A stretch of 9,862 nt of DNA from Pseudomonadota bacterium (GTDB taxonomy: Bacteria > Pseudomonadota > Gammaproteobacteria > Pseudomonadales > UBA5518). Position 1 is the stretch's first letter; each line of letters begins with the position of its first letter. The stretch spans positions 1 through 9,862 of the forward strand of contig JAKJFB010000080.1 of NCBI GenBank assembly GCA_022705125.1. The letters run 5' to 3'. Below, in pieces: positions 1 to 7,714 of this stretch. The translations under genes were made by a program, and so were the position numbers. Below the pieces are notes generated by a model. It was not told the DNA's origin. It saw nothing but the letters and a program-made list of their open reading frames with translations, and did no database searches.

Positions 1-1
1 C

Positions 2-2065
2 GACGGCATGGTGTCCGACGGCCGGGTCGAGACCTATACCCGCTGCGTCGAGGCCATCTGCGGGAGCGCCGAGACGTTCTTCACCTCCGTGTTCGCGGCG
101 CAGGGCAAGCGCCAGCTCAGCACCTATCGCAACGCCGAGATCAAGTCGCTGCTGGCCGACCTGCTCGGGCAGGAAGAGATCCAGGCCCTGGGTCAGAAGG
201 CCGCGGAAACGGTGCGCCTGTTGAAGGCGGGGCTGGCGACCATCCGCCAGGAGCTGATCGGGCTCGACGCTGAGGGGGTGCGCCTGGAGGCGACACGCCG
301 GCAGCTTGACGGAGCGGGCGAGCGCGTGTCGGCGGCCGAGCGTGCCAAGACGGCGGCACACGCCGCATTGGAGGCAGCGCAGGCGTGGCATGCGCGCGTG
401 GCGGTCGAGCGAGAGCAGGTGCGGGCGACCGAGGCTCGCCGCGCACAGCTCGCGGCCGAACGCCAGTCCACCCTCGACACAACCGCGCAGGCTCGCCGTG
501 CTCTTCAGTCCCGGGATCAAGCCGAGCGGCAACGGCTGGAGCGGCTTGACCAGCGGATCGCCGGACGGCTGCAGCAGGAACGCTCGCGGCGTCAGGCCCT
601 GACCCTGTCCCGCCAGCGTTGCCAGGCAGTGCTTGCCGAGGCCGGCGAGGTACAGCGTGCGGAGAGGCGCCTGCCGCTGGCGCAGCGCGTGCAGGCGCTG
701 CGCAGCGCGCTGACCGAAGCCTGTCGCGAGCAGACCCACGAGCTGACGCGCTGCCGAGGGGCGGTGCGGCTTGCCGAACAGCGCGTGGCAGGCATCGAGC
801 AAGAGGCGGGACGGGCCGCGCTGAAAGCCGAGGAACTCGCGCGCCGGTTCGGCTTGACCGGCGAGGTGCCCTGCGTCGGCACGGATCTGCAGGGCCGTTG
901 CAAGCTGCTGGGTGACGCGCGCGAGGCGCTGGCGCTGATCCCGAACGCCCAGGCCCAGCTGGCCCGGCTGGCCGGCGAGAAGGCCGAGGCGCGGCAGGAA
1001 CTCCTCGCCGCGCGTCAGCGCTGCGAAGCGCTTGCCGGCGCACCGCAGAATCTGGCACGGGCCGAACGTCGCGAAGCCGTCGCGCGCGAGCGGGTGAGTC
1101 GCCTGGCCGTGATGTGCTCGAAGGCGCCGGCGTGCGCACAGGCACAGATGACATTGGTCGAGATCGAACAGGAGTTGCAGGCGCTGGGGCCCGGGGTGGC
1201 CGCCGATGCGGCTGGCGAAACCGCCGACGAGCGCGCCGAGCGCCAGCAGATCGCCGCGGCACGCCAGGCGGTCGAGGAGCAACTGGAACAACAGGCGAGG
1301 CTGGCCACGGCAGCGCTGGCGCGCCTGGATCACGCGCTCGCGTCGCTGCCGTCCGCCTTCGACGAGCGACAGGTGACGCAGGCCTCTCAAGCGCTGGGTG
1401 CGGCTCGGGAAGCCTTGAGCGCCGCCGAGCAATCGATGCTGACGGCGGTACGCGAAGCGCAGACGATCGAAGAGGTGTCCAAACAAGTGGCCGCTCTGGC
1501 CGAGCGCTGCGAGCGCGTTCGCGCGCGCAGCGCCCGCGTCGAGGACGAGCTGGGTAACTGGAACCTCTTCGCGCGCTGCATGAGCAACGACGGCCTGATC
1601 GCACTGGCGATCGACGATGCGGGGCCCGCGCTCTCGGCGTTGGCGAACGACCTGCTGCTGGCCTGCTACGGACCGCGCTTCACGGTGTCGATCCACACCT
1701 TGCTGGAGACCGCCAAGGGCGATCAGAAGGAGGGCTTCGACATCGTCGTGCACGACGGCGACACCGGCGAAAGCAAGAGCGTCAGCCTGATGAGCGGGGG
1801 CGAGCGCACGTTCGTGGAGTCATGCCTGACCCGCGCGATCGCGTTGTACCTGGCGCGAAACACCGGCCGCCGCTACACGACGCTGTTCACCGACGAGGCG
1901 GACGGCGCGCTGGACTCCCAGCGCAAGCGCATGTTCATGGCGATGAAGCGCGAAGTGCTGCGCCTGGGCGGCTACGAGCGCGAGTTCTTCGTCTCGCAGA
2001 CGCCGGAGCTGACGGCGATGGCCGATGCCGTGATCGACCTCGACGCGCTGAAGGCGCAAGGATGA
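2..2065 (+). CDS. SbcC/Rad50-like coiled-coil ATPase, C-terminal part (5' end outside window)
   Basis: SbcC/Rad50-type SMC-like ATPases pair with an SbcD/Mre11-type nuclease to process DNA ends and hairpins. The frame is already open at base 2, so the gene starts upstream; the ATG at 8 is internal because the paralogue at 8191 aligns across it. Numbered from that Met, I see a Q-loop (AAQGKRQL, Q32), then about 450 residues of Ala/Arg/Glu/Gln-rich coiled coil. Its centre has two cysteines, C289 and C298 (PCVGTDLQGRC), where zinc-hook proteins carry CxxC. A C-terminal nucleotide-binding lobe follows, with ABC signature MSGGE (595-599), Walker B LFTDEAD (626-632) and D-loop GALD (633-636). The usual H-loop histidine appears to be Gln (VSQTPE, Q664). 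A second pair, C370 and C376, is present here but not in the paralogue. The stop overlaps an ATG (ATGA, 2062-2065), so another gene was probably once coupled downstream. The fold is clear; its role, whether repair, plasmid/phage or defence, is not known. Confidence 0.88.
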   Translation, partial: DGMVSDGRVETYTRCVEAICGSAETFFTSVFAAQGKRQLSTYRNAEIKSLLADLLGQEEIQALGQKAAETVRLLKAGLATIRQELIGLDAEGVRLEATRRQLDGAGERVSAAERAKTAAHAALEAAQAWHARVAVEREQVRATEARRAQLAAERQSTLDTTAQARRALQSRDQAERQRLERLDQRIAGRLQQERSRRQALTLSRQRCQAVLAEAGEVQRAERRLPLAQRVQALRSALTEACREQTHELTRCRGAVRLAEQRVAGIEQEAGRAALKAEELARRFGLTGEVPCVGTDLQGRCKLLGDAREALALIPNAQAQLARLAGEKAEARQELLAARQRCEALAGAPQNLARAERREAVARERVSRLAVMCSKAPACAQAQMTLVEIEQELQALGPGVAADAAGETADERAERQQIAAARQAVEEQLEQQARLATAALARLDHALASLPSAFDERQVTQASQALGAAREALSAAEQSMLTAVREAQTIEEVSKQVAALAERCERVRARSARVEDELGNWNLFARCMSNDGLIALAIDDAGPALSALANDLLLACYGPRFTVSIHTLLETAKGDQKEGFDIVVHDGDTGESKSVSLMSGGERTFVESCLTRAIALYLARNTGRRYTTLFTDEADGALDSQRKRMFMAMKREVLRLGGYEREFFVSQTPELTAMADAVIDLDALKAQG
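74..94 (+). repeat. Identical 21-base segment shared by the two sbcC-like genes (left copy)
   Basis: These 21 bases, covering the codons for TFFTSVF just before the Q-loop, are identical to 8488-8508. They are the longest perfect match I noticed between the two genes and lie in an extended region of high DNA similarity. Confidence 0.85.
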
Positions 2066-2109
2066 AAGCGCAAGGGTCCGTGTCCGCGCCGTAGCGGCCG
2101 CGGCCCCAA

Positions 2110-2124
2110 GCCGGCAGCGCCGGC
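2110..2124. terminator. GC hairpin between convergent genes, possible terminator
   Basis: A perfect 6-bp inverted repeat, GCCGGC-AGC-GCCGGC, lies between the stop of the sbcC-like gene (2065, +) and the stop of the small gene (2130, -). Its position suggests a terminator serving both convergent genes. There is no T-tract on either strand, so intrinsic termination would be weak. The rest of 2066-2129 shows only a ten-codon ORF (2062-2094) and a NotI-type palindrome at 2094-2101. Confidence 0.35.
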
Positions 2125-2129
2125 GACGA

Positions 2130-2360
2130 TCATTGCGGCTCGGCTCGTGGCCTGTGCGGATCGGCCGGGGCATGGAGACCGATTCCCCACAGGTATGCCT
2201 GATCGAGGATGTGCTCGCACGCAGGCTTGCTCTTCGCGAGCTGCTCCAGGGCGCACAGCAGGTGATCCGCAACGCCGCGGTGCTCACTCGCGACGGCCAG
2301 ACTGTAGAGCCGCAAAAGCCCTCGCGCGAGGCGACGGCCGGATCCAAGGTCGCTGTTCAT
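2130..2360 (-). CDS. Small hypothetical protein, 76 aa
   Basis: Function unknown. The start at 2360 is chosen because GGAGGT lies 5 bases before the ATG, the best ribosome binding site in the window; the frame is open further upstream, but the upstream Met has no comparable site. The protein looks helical, with a core reading LLRLYSLAVASEHRGVADHL and then ALEQLAKSKPACEHILDQAY. This regular pattern of leucine and alanine resembles small conserved proteins that I recall on mobile elements, but I cannot name a family. It reads in the same direction as the recombinase operon and begins 117 bases after the last operon gene stops. It could be the distal operon gene or a cargo gene with its own promoter. 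The opposite-strand ORF at 2133-2408 is rejected in its favour. Confidence 0.6.
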   Translation of the reverse strand: MNSDLGSGRRLARGLLRLYSLAVASEHRGVADHLLCALEQLAKSKPACEHILDQAYLWGIGLHAPADPHRPRAEPQ

Positions 2361-2401
2361 TGCGGACCTCCAAGCGGGGCACCACCACCCCGAGTGCTGG
2401 C

Positions 2402-2432
2402 AGCGTAGAGCTTGCCCCTGTGTCAAAGTCAA
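2402..2432 (-). promoter_or_regulatory. Possible promoter of the 76-aa gene
   Basis: Read leftward, two hexamers resembling a -35 box lie head to tail: TTGACT (2432-2427) and TTGACA (2426-2421). The sequence TACGCT at 2407-2402 lies 19 bases after the first. The tandem -35 boxes and the long spacer recall promoters that need an activator of the MerR type, but no operator dyad is visible. The second hexamer has no good -10 box at 17 bases. This is a weak prediction. Confidence 0.25.
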
Positions 2433-2444
2433 CCCCCGGCCGCA

Positions 2445-2460
2445 GCTCCTCCCGGGGAGC
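2445..2460. terminator. Imperfect hairpin after the recombinase operon
   Basis: The sequence GCTCC-TCCCGG-GGAGC forms a short stem (5 bp, extendable with a G-T pair) 18 bases beyond the stop of the ginD-like gene. It could mark the end of the operon transcript. There is no T-run on the transcribed strand, so it may only slow transcription and may allow read-through into the 76-aa gene. Confidence 0.22.
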
Positions 2461-2477
2461 GCGACTGCGGCGGAGGT

Positions 2478-2897
2478 TCAGCGCTGCAGCGAAACCACTT
2501 GGGGCTTGTGGGCGCGGCGCACTTCGGCCAACTCCCGGTCCCGCCGTTCGAGCTGGAGCCGCGTCTCCTGCCAGGCTGCGAAGTAGTGGTCGACCAGTGC
2601 CGCGAGCTTGGTGAGCTGCTCGCGCAAGGCGGCATTGTCGCGGCGCAGGCGTGCAGCGCGCCCGGCGTTGTCGGGGTGCCGAAGGTGCTTCTGATGGGCC
2701 GCGTGCAACGCCTGCACGACATCGGGGTGGTAGCGGTACAGCGCGTTGCGCGAGATGCCGGCCAGATCGCACAGGGCGGTGGCGGTCAGTGCCGGCGGCG
2801 ATGCGCTGTCGCCTCGCTGTCGAACCATCGTCGTCAGCGCCTCGCGCAGGCGCTGGGCCGATGCGGTCTTGGTGGCGCCGCGCGCCTGCTTGGTCAT
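2478..2897 (-). CDS. ginD: GinD/TnpC-like small HTH coiled-coil protein (recombinase accessory), 139 aa
   Basis: This is the last gene of the recombinase operon. Its start overlaps the stop of the third recombinase as ATGA (2897-2894), and GGAG lies 5 bases before it. The N-terminal half contains a helix-turn-helix resembling TetR-type DNA-binding domains (ALCDLAGISRNALYRYHPDV, about residues 42-61). The C-terminal half is a charged helix likely to form a coiled coil (RRDNAALREQLTKLAALVDH and the following ~40 residues). This architecture and position fit GinD of three-integrase islands and TnpC of Tn554 (about 125 aa). In those elements the small protein helps excision and orientation rather than catalysing strand exchange. 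A DNA-bending or synapsis role here is inferred. The symbol follows gene order and architecture, not a search. Confidence 0.72.
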   Translation of the reverse strand: MTKQARGATKTASAQRLREALTTMVRQRGDSASPPALTATALCDLAGISRNALYRYHPDVVQALHAAHQKHLRHPDNAGRAARLRRDNAALREQLTKLAALVDHYFAAWQETRLQLERRDRELAEVRRAHKPQVVSLQR

Positions 2898-4777
2898 GAT
2901 CGCTCCTTCGCATCGCTGTCGATCGTGCGGATCAGCGACCTTGCCTCATCGAGTCGTGTGCGGACGAGACGCAGGGTCTGCCGCGGCAGGGCGGGCTCGT
3001 CCAGCAACCGCTCGCAGCGGTGGACTTGCTCGACCCAATAGGGTCGATGCCGCTGCGACACCGCGAAGTTCTTGCAGCGCGCGCAGGTCGACGGCTCGCG
3101 GCGAGCGGGGTTCGGGCCGGCCGCGTTGCCGAGGCAGGCGCTGTGCTCCTCACGATAGACGCAGAAGCCCCAGTCGCAGATGCCGAGCACGAGTCCCGCG
3201 TCCACCAGCAGGCGCGCGTAGCTTGCGAGGTCTTCCTTCATGCGCTTGCCCCGAAAGCGCGGGCGATTGGCCACGATCTCCTCGCCGGCGCGGCCGCCCA
3301 GGCCGGGTGCCGCCAGCATGTGTTCCCAGGCGTTGATCGACTGCTGCAGGATCTCGGCGTCGATCTCCTGGTTGAGCCGATAGTCGGAGCCGGCGTAGCC
3401 ATGGTCGGTCTCGGCCCGCTCGCGATGACCGAGCTGCTGCGCCAACGCGAACAGGCAGGTCCTGTCGCGCAGCGCCGCGAACCTGGCGAAGGTCTTGCGG
3501 CCCTGGTGCGTAGAGAGCCTCCATGGCCGATCCTCGTGTGCGAGGCCCAGCCAGGCGGCAAAGCGCTGCAGTTGGATGTTGATCCGTGCGATCGAAGGGA
3601 TCTCGAGCAGTTCGGGGCGCACCTCGTGCCACTCGGTCGCGCCGTTGCCGTGCCAGCGACGCAGCCACAGCTCGTCGCGTCCGGCGACGGCGCGGTGCCC
3701 GGCAGACAACGCTTCGAGCACGGCCACCGCCTGAACCGCGGCAGGAGGCGCGACCCATTCATGCGCGCGCCCGTGGTAGCCCGATTGGCGCTTGAAGATC
3801 GCTCCGACAATCACGGTGACGGGCTCGCCTGCGCCGTCGGCGCAGCGACGCTGCACGCAGCCGGCCTTCAGATGCAGGATCTCACTGACGCGCGGGCCAA
3901 CCAGGTAGGAGATGACGGCAAAGCACGAGGCGTAGAGCAAGTCGGTGCGCAGAACGAGTTCGCGGACAGATCGCACCGGGGATTGCGCATCGGCGAAGCC
4001 GGCACTGGCACTTTGAAGCGCACGTGTCGCGCGTCCGGTGTGCGCATGGCCCGCACCGCGACCGCCGGCCGCCGCCTGCCGATACGTCTGCCAGGCGCGC
4101 AGGACGACGGGTGCGTCGCGCGTGACGATGTCGATGGCCGACTGTACGAGCTTCACCGCGACGGTGTCCGGCGTGTAGGGCCAGGGGTGTCGCATCCCCT
4201 CGTGATAGCCGGCGGCCCGGCGCTGATCTTGTCCAGCGAAGGGGTCGAAGGACAGGCTGTCGTCGAGTTCGCCGCCAAAGCGATGAAAGTACGCAAACAG
4301 GTACAGGTGGCGCAGCACGGTTCCCGGCGCGCGCGGTGAAGGGTGACCGGCCAGGGGGCGGGTGCGCAGCCACTGCTGAAACTGCAGTAATGCCGGCGGG
4401 TCAAGTTGGGCGAAGCGGCTGAAGCCCTCGCCGTCCATCCACTGCAGCAGGCAGCGCAAGGTGAAGAAGTACTGCGCCACCGTGCTCGGTCGCAGCGGTA
4501 GTCCGGTGAACATCGAGTGTGCTCGGATGAGTGCGATCAGTTGTCGGCTGGTCTCTCGCAGCACGGCGTAGCGCTCGTCGGTGAACCGCTGGCCGTCCTG
4601 CAGCTCGAAGTCCCAGCGCAGGCGCACAGGATGCCGTTCTTCCAACGCGTTCGCCGGCGCCAGTACCCAGACGTCGTCTTCCCACTTCGATTCAAGAAGG
4701 AACCATGTTCGATCGTCGGCGTGTTCGGCCGCAGGGTCGACGGGACGTTCGCTGGCTTGGTGCTGCAAAGCAGACAT
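2894..4777 (-). CDS. ginC: Tyrosine recombinase, third of trio (GinC / TnpB-like), 627 aa
   Basis: This large tyrosine recombinase should cut and rejoin DNA at the element's attachment sites. I place the start at 4777 (MSALQHQASE), 10 bases after the ginB stop with GAGGG before it; the longer open frame to 4960 lies inside ginB and reads as Arg/Ser-rich shadow sequence. An N-terminal core-binding region (about 30-170) has SAM-like helices. The catalytic domain carries every standard residue: Arg I in GPRVSEILHLK (R296), a probable Lys near 329, HxxR in STHQGRKTF (H424, R427), His in LGHRE (H451) and the nucleophile Tyr in TDHGYAGSD (Y461). A cysteine-rich tail follows (C534, C539, C548, C565, C568, C588; STCARCKNF), probably a zinc-binding module as in other large recombinases of this group. 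The length is close to TnpB of Tn554 (about 630 aa). Both ends are coupled to neighbouring genes. Confidence 0.85.
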   Translation of the reverse strand: MSALQHQASERPVDPAAEHADDRTWFLLESKWEDDVWVLAPANALEERHPVRLRWDFELQDGQRFTDERYAVLRETSRQLIALIRAHSMFTGLPLRPSTVAQYFFTLRCLLQWMDGEGFSRFAQLDPPALLQFQQWLRTRPLAGHPSPRAPGTVLRHLYLFAYFHRFGGELDDSLSFDPFAGQDQRRAAGYHEGMRHPWPYTPDTVAVKLVQSAIDIVTRDAPVVLRAWQTYRQAAAGGRGAGHAHTGRATRALQSASAGFADAQSPVRSVRELVLRTDLLYASCFAVISYLVGPRVSEILHLKAGCVQRRCADGAGEPVTVIVGAIFKRQSGYHGRAHEWVAPPAAVQAVAVLEALSAGHRAVAGRDELWLRRWHGNGATEWHEVRPELLEIPSIARINIQLQRFAAWLGLAHEDRPWRLSTHQGRKTFARFAALRDRTCLFALAQQLGHRERAETDHGYAGSDYRLNQEIDAEILQQSINAWEHMLAAPGLGGRAGEEIVANRPRFRGKRMKEDLASYARLLVDAGLVLGICDWGFCVYREEHSACLGNAAGPNPARREPSTCARCKNFAVSQRHRPYWVEQVHRCERLLDEPALPRQTLRLVRTRLDEARSLIRTIDSDAKERS

Positions 4778-4787
4778 GGCAGCGCCC

Positions 4788-6527
4788 TCATCGCAGCTCG
4801 GGCAGCGGCGGGAGCTGCGGCAGCAGCGACTCGGCCGAAGCGATCTCGCGTGCGGCGAAGCGCGGCAGGATGTCTTCCTCGAGGATGCGCAGCTGAGGCG
4901 CGTAGAAGGCCTGCCAGCGCGCCGGATGCAGCGTCGCCGCCGCGGCGCGAAGGTGGTCATGTGCCTGGAGCAGCCGGGCCATGGTCAGCGGTTCCGGCGT
5001 GATCACGGCGTTCGGGCAGGTGAAGCAACCCATGAAGTTGGTACAGAGCTCGCCACCGCGGGTGCCCGGCGCGGCGCCGGCCAGCGGATCCTTGCAGTCG
5101 AAGCCGAACATCGACACCAGCTCGCCCGGCGGTAGCACGCTCGCCGCCGCCGCGGCTGCCTGCGGAGGCGGTGCGGTCGGCGAAGGAGTGAGGTGCTCGA
5201 GAAAGGCAGCCTGCAATGCGGCGATGCGCACGTGGTTGTGCCTTCGCACGACCGGCGCCTCGACGTAGCGAACGGTCGTCGCGATGTTGGCGTGGTTGGC
5301 CACCGCCCGCGTTCGAAGCAGATCGCCGCTGGCGCGGTAGAAGCTGCACAGGACGCTCGGCCGGATGCTCGCCAACGCGAACGCCGCCAGGCGGTGGCGG
5401 TCGCAGAATTGGGCGAGCAGGTGATGGACGGTGATGGTCGACATCGCGTTCACGGTGCGCAGCCCCTTGAAGATGAAGAGGCGGTCGCGCTGCGCCGGCG
5501 GCGCCAGCGGCCGCAGCCGCTCGTTCCAGGCGAGGATGTCCCTCACCAGTGCCGGCGGCTCGAACGCCGCGTCGCGTCCGAAGGTCCGCCGCTGCTGGCG
5601 CCCGGCGCGGGCCTTGAACCACACCAGCGCCTGGCGGTTCTCCAGTAGGGGAACGTCCTGCAGGCAGTCGCGCCCGAGTTCGGCGATGGGCTCGGGGTTG
5701 CCGGCCGCGTGGGTCAGGATGGCCAAGTAGTATGGCAGCAGCGAGACGGCACGCGGGTACAGGTACGGCTCGATCTGCTTGGCGCCGCCCCAGCGACGCA
5801 CGGCGATCTGCAATTGATGGTTGCCGTGCTGTTCCAAGTCGAGCCTGCTGGGCATGATGCCGCCGAAGCGACGATCGACCTCGGCCAGAAGCCAACCCAA
5901 GGAGCCGGCCTTGCCGCCGTCGACGGCGCGCTGCGCAGCGGCCGATGCCCGCATCTCCCGCATGGCAGCGATGTCCGCTTCGCAGGCACGCAGGATGGCG
6001 CGAAGCTCGCGTGCTGTCAGCGTCGCGCGTGGGGGCGTGTCGCGACCCCGCCCGGGGAAGGGCGCGAAGGGATGGTCAATGCGGTCGACCAAATCGGGAC
6101 GGCAGCGTTCGAGCCAGCGCAGCAGCTGGCGCAAGGCACCGTAGGTGTTGGCACGCGTGGAGACGGCCCAGGGCGTGCCGTCCGCGCGTCGTTGCGCGTT
6201 GAGCCATTCGATGTAGCGCACGAGCATGCATCGGTCCAGGTCCGCGAGCGACCTGACGGCTCCAGACTCGGCCGCGAAGCGGTTGAAGATGAGCACCGAT
6301 TCCCAGCATGACTTGATGCCGCGCGGCGACCGAGCTCCGCAATGGCACCAGAACGCCTGCGCCAGCGCAAGCCGCACGTCCTCCGGCAGGGACAGCGACG
6401 AGAAGTCGATGACCGTCCGGCGAACCAGGCGAGGAGCGTCAAAGCGAGCGGGCTGCGCGTCGCGCACCGACGCTGCCACGGGCTCTTGCGACAGCGCCCG
6501 ACGGATGCTCTGGCGCGGCGACTTCAT
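4788..6527 (-). CDS. ginB: Tyrosine recombinase-like protein, second of trio (GinB-like), 579 aa, non-standard active site
   Basis: This is the middle gene of the recombinase trio. Its ATG overlaps the ginA stop as ATGA (6527-6524). An N-terminal core-binding domain covers about residues 45-150. In the catalytic domain the late motif is normal: VANHANIATTVRYV, with H412 and the likely nucleophile Y421. Two standard residues look absent. Where Arg I normally sits (TGLRxSEL) the sequence is AAGNPEPIAEL (275-284). Where HxxR is expected it is ASIRPSV, giving R389 but Ala in place of His. I recall GNPE and IRP versions as features of a recombinase lineage, so this is probably family-typical rather than decay. 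A C-terminal cysteine module (C478, C495, C501, C504; CTNFMGCFTCPN) suggests zinc binding. A proline/alanine-rich linker (about 447-466) precedes it. It may act as a regulatory or structural partner of GinA and GinC. Confidence 0.8.
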   Translation of the reverse strand: MKSPRQSIRRALSQEPVAASVRDAQPARFDAPRLVRRTVIDFSSLSLPEDVRLALAQAFWCHCGARSPRGIKSCWESVLIFNRFAAESGAVRSLADLDRCMLVRYIEWLNAQRRADGTPWAVSTRANTYGALRQLLRWLERCRPDLVDRIDHPFAPFPGRGRDTPPRATLTARELRAILRACEADIAAMREMRASAAAQRAVDGGKAGSLGWLLAEVDRRFGGIMPSRLDLEQHGNHQLQIAVRRWGGAKQIEPYLYPRAVSLLPYYLAILTHAAGNPEPIAELGRDCLQDVPLLENRQALVWFKARAGRQQRRTFGRDAAFEPPALVRDILAWNERLRPLAPPAQRDRLFIFKGLRTVNAMSTITVHHLLAQFCDRHRLAAFALASIRPSVLCSFYRASGDLLRTRAVANHANIATTVRYVEAPVVRRHNHVRIAALQAAFLEHLTPSPTAPPPQAAAAAASVLPPGELVSMFGFDCKDPLAGAAPGTRGGELCTNFMGCFTCPNAVITPEPLTMARLLQAHDHLRAAAATLHPARWQAFYAPQLRILEEDILPRFAAREIASAESLLPQLPPLPELR

Positions 6528-7714
6528 GACGGCCCTTCCTCTGACAGCAGCGTCTCAAGCACGTCCTTGAGGACGCACGGATCGACAGCGACGGCGCGAA
6601 GGTAGCGGTCGGTCGTCTCGATGTGCTCGTGGCCGAGCAGCACCTTCACCACGATCAACGGGTTGATCTTGGCACCTCGGCCGGCCAGGTGTTCGAGTCT
6701 CGCGAGCAGCATGCAAGCGAAGGTGGCTCGCAGCAGGTGCGTGGTGGCCTTGAATCCGCAGGCCACACCCGCCTGGCTCAAGGCTCGTTGATAGGCGTTC
6801 TTGCCCGCGGGTGCACCGCGGGCGTTGACGAACAGGGCATTGTGCTCGGCGATCCGCCCCTTGCGTCGGGCGCGTGCCAGCCAGGCGAAGCGATGGCCGC
6901 TGACGTAGCCGTCGGTCTCGTCGAGCAGGCTGGCCGGCGCGATCACGTGGCCGGCCTTGCGGCCCTTGCGAACGACCTCGATCGCGTGATGCAGCGTGGC
7001 TGACGCAGGGCGGTGGCCTATGTCGCTGACGCCGAGGCGCAGCAGTTCGCTGATGCGTAGGCCCGTATACAGCTGCCAGCGGGCCATCAGGTCGTAGGGC
7101 GGTGCGAGCTCCGCGAGGAGTTCGCGCGCCTGCTCGGAGATCAACGGCCGCGGCAGCTCCTCGTACTGCCGAAGGACGAAGAGGCTGCGTTCATGGGTCG
7201 GAGCGTGACTGGCCCGCGTAGGCCGGTGATGCCGTGCGAGCCGGAAGTCGCGCGTCTTGTCCGCCAGCGGCGAGGCGTTTAACCATTGCGTCCGAACTGC
7301 CCACTCGTAGAACCGGAGTACGCCACGAACGCGATGATTGATGGTCGTCGTCCGGTACGGGCGGCCGGTGTGGGGGCTCGGCTGCGCCATCATGCGGTTC
7401 CGATAGGCCACGAGGTCGACGGCGTTGGCGCTCTCCCACGGGATGTCGTTCTGCTCTAGCGTCTCGAACCAGTCGTAGAGGATCTCGGCGTAGGTCCTCA
7501 GAGTGTCGTCGGTATGGGCGCGTTGGACCGAGTGTTCATGCAGGAAGGCGACTGCCGGTTCGATCAACTGCCAGTGCCTAGTGAACAGAAGCGGAAATCC
7601 GGCGGGGCGAGGTTCGCGCACGGCGACATCGGTCGCCCGCTCGGCAGCGGTGCGCGTTCGCTCGGTCACCTCATCGGGGGTCGGCAGCGAGGCCTTGCGG
7701 ATGATCTGCACCAT
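6524..7714 (-). CDS. ginA: Tyrosine recombinase, first of trio (GinA / TnpA-like), 396 aa
   Basis: This is a standard-sized site-specific tyrosine recombinase. It has an N-terminal SAM-like core-binding domain (about 45-150, including TDDTLRTYAEILYDWFETLE) and a complete catalytic set: R220 in YTGLRISELLRL, a probable Lys at 250-253 (VRKGRKAG), H326 and R329 in THLLRATFA, H362 in LLGHEHIETT and nucleophile Y371 in TDRYL. Its length is close to TnpA of Tn554 (361 aa). The start at 7714 lies inside the upstream primase-like gene, giving a 44-base overlap; AAGGG lies about 10 bases before it. The 3' end is coupled to ginB by ATGA. It is expected to be an active integrase that works with GinB and GinC on the element ends. 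Of the three it is the easiest to assign. Confidence 0.88.
   Translation of the reverse strand: MVQIIRKASLPTPDEVTERTRTAAERATDVAVREPRPAGFPLLFTRHWQLIEPAVAFLHEHSVQRAHTDDTLRTYAEILYDWFETLEQNDIPWESANAVDLVAYRNRMMAQPSPHTGRPYRTTTINHRVRGVLRFYEWAVRTQWLNASPLADKTRDFRLARHHRPTRASHAPTHERSLFVLRQYEELPRPLISEQARELLAELAPPYDLMARWQLYTGLRISELLRLGVSDIGHRPASATLHHAIEVVRKGRKAGHVIAPASLLDETDGYVSGHRFAWLARARRKGRIAEHNALFVNARGAPAGKNAYQRALSQAGVACGFKATTHLLRATFACMLLARLEHLAGRGAKINPLIVVKVLLGHEHIETTDRYLRAVAVDPCVLKDVLETLLSEEGPS

Noticed and set aside
141..1604. 487-codon ORF on the - strand inside the first ATPase gene
   Set aside because: Composition is almost only Arg, Pro, Ala and Ser with no motif; it is a high-GC shadow of the clearly coding + strand.
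2133..2408. 91-codon ORF on the + strand opposite the 76-aa gene
   Set aside because: It lacks a clear ribosome binding site, and its sequence looks less protein-like than the - strand frame with GGAGGT.
2402..2460. MerR-type resistance promoter
   Set aside because: The 19-base spacing is suggestive, but there is no dyad between the boxes and no MerR gene or resistance gene in the window.
3020..4339. 439-codon ORF on the + strand opposite ginC
   Set aside because: It lies antisense to a recombinase with all catalytic residues. It shows no domain and no ribosome binding site, so it is a GC-driven shadow.
4778..4960. Upstream extension of ginC to 4960
   Set aside because: The added 61 residues are Arg/Ser/Cys-rich, lie wholly inside ginB, and a better start with a ribosome binding site sits at 4777.
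2478..7714. RIT (recombinase in trio) element
   Set aside because: RIT elements also carry three tyrosine recombinases, but the two large cysteine-tailed proteins and the small HTH gene fit GInt/Tn554 better. A phylogeny of the recombinases would settle it.
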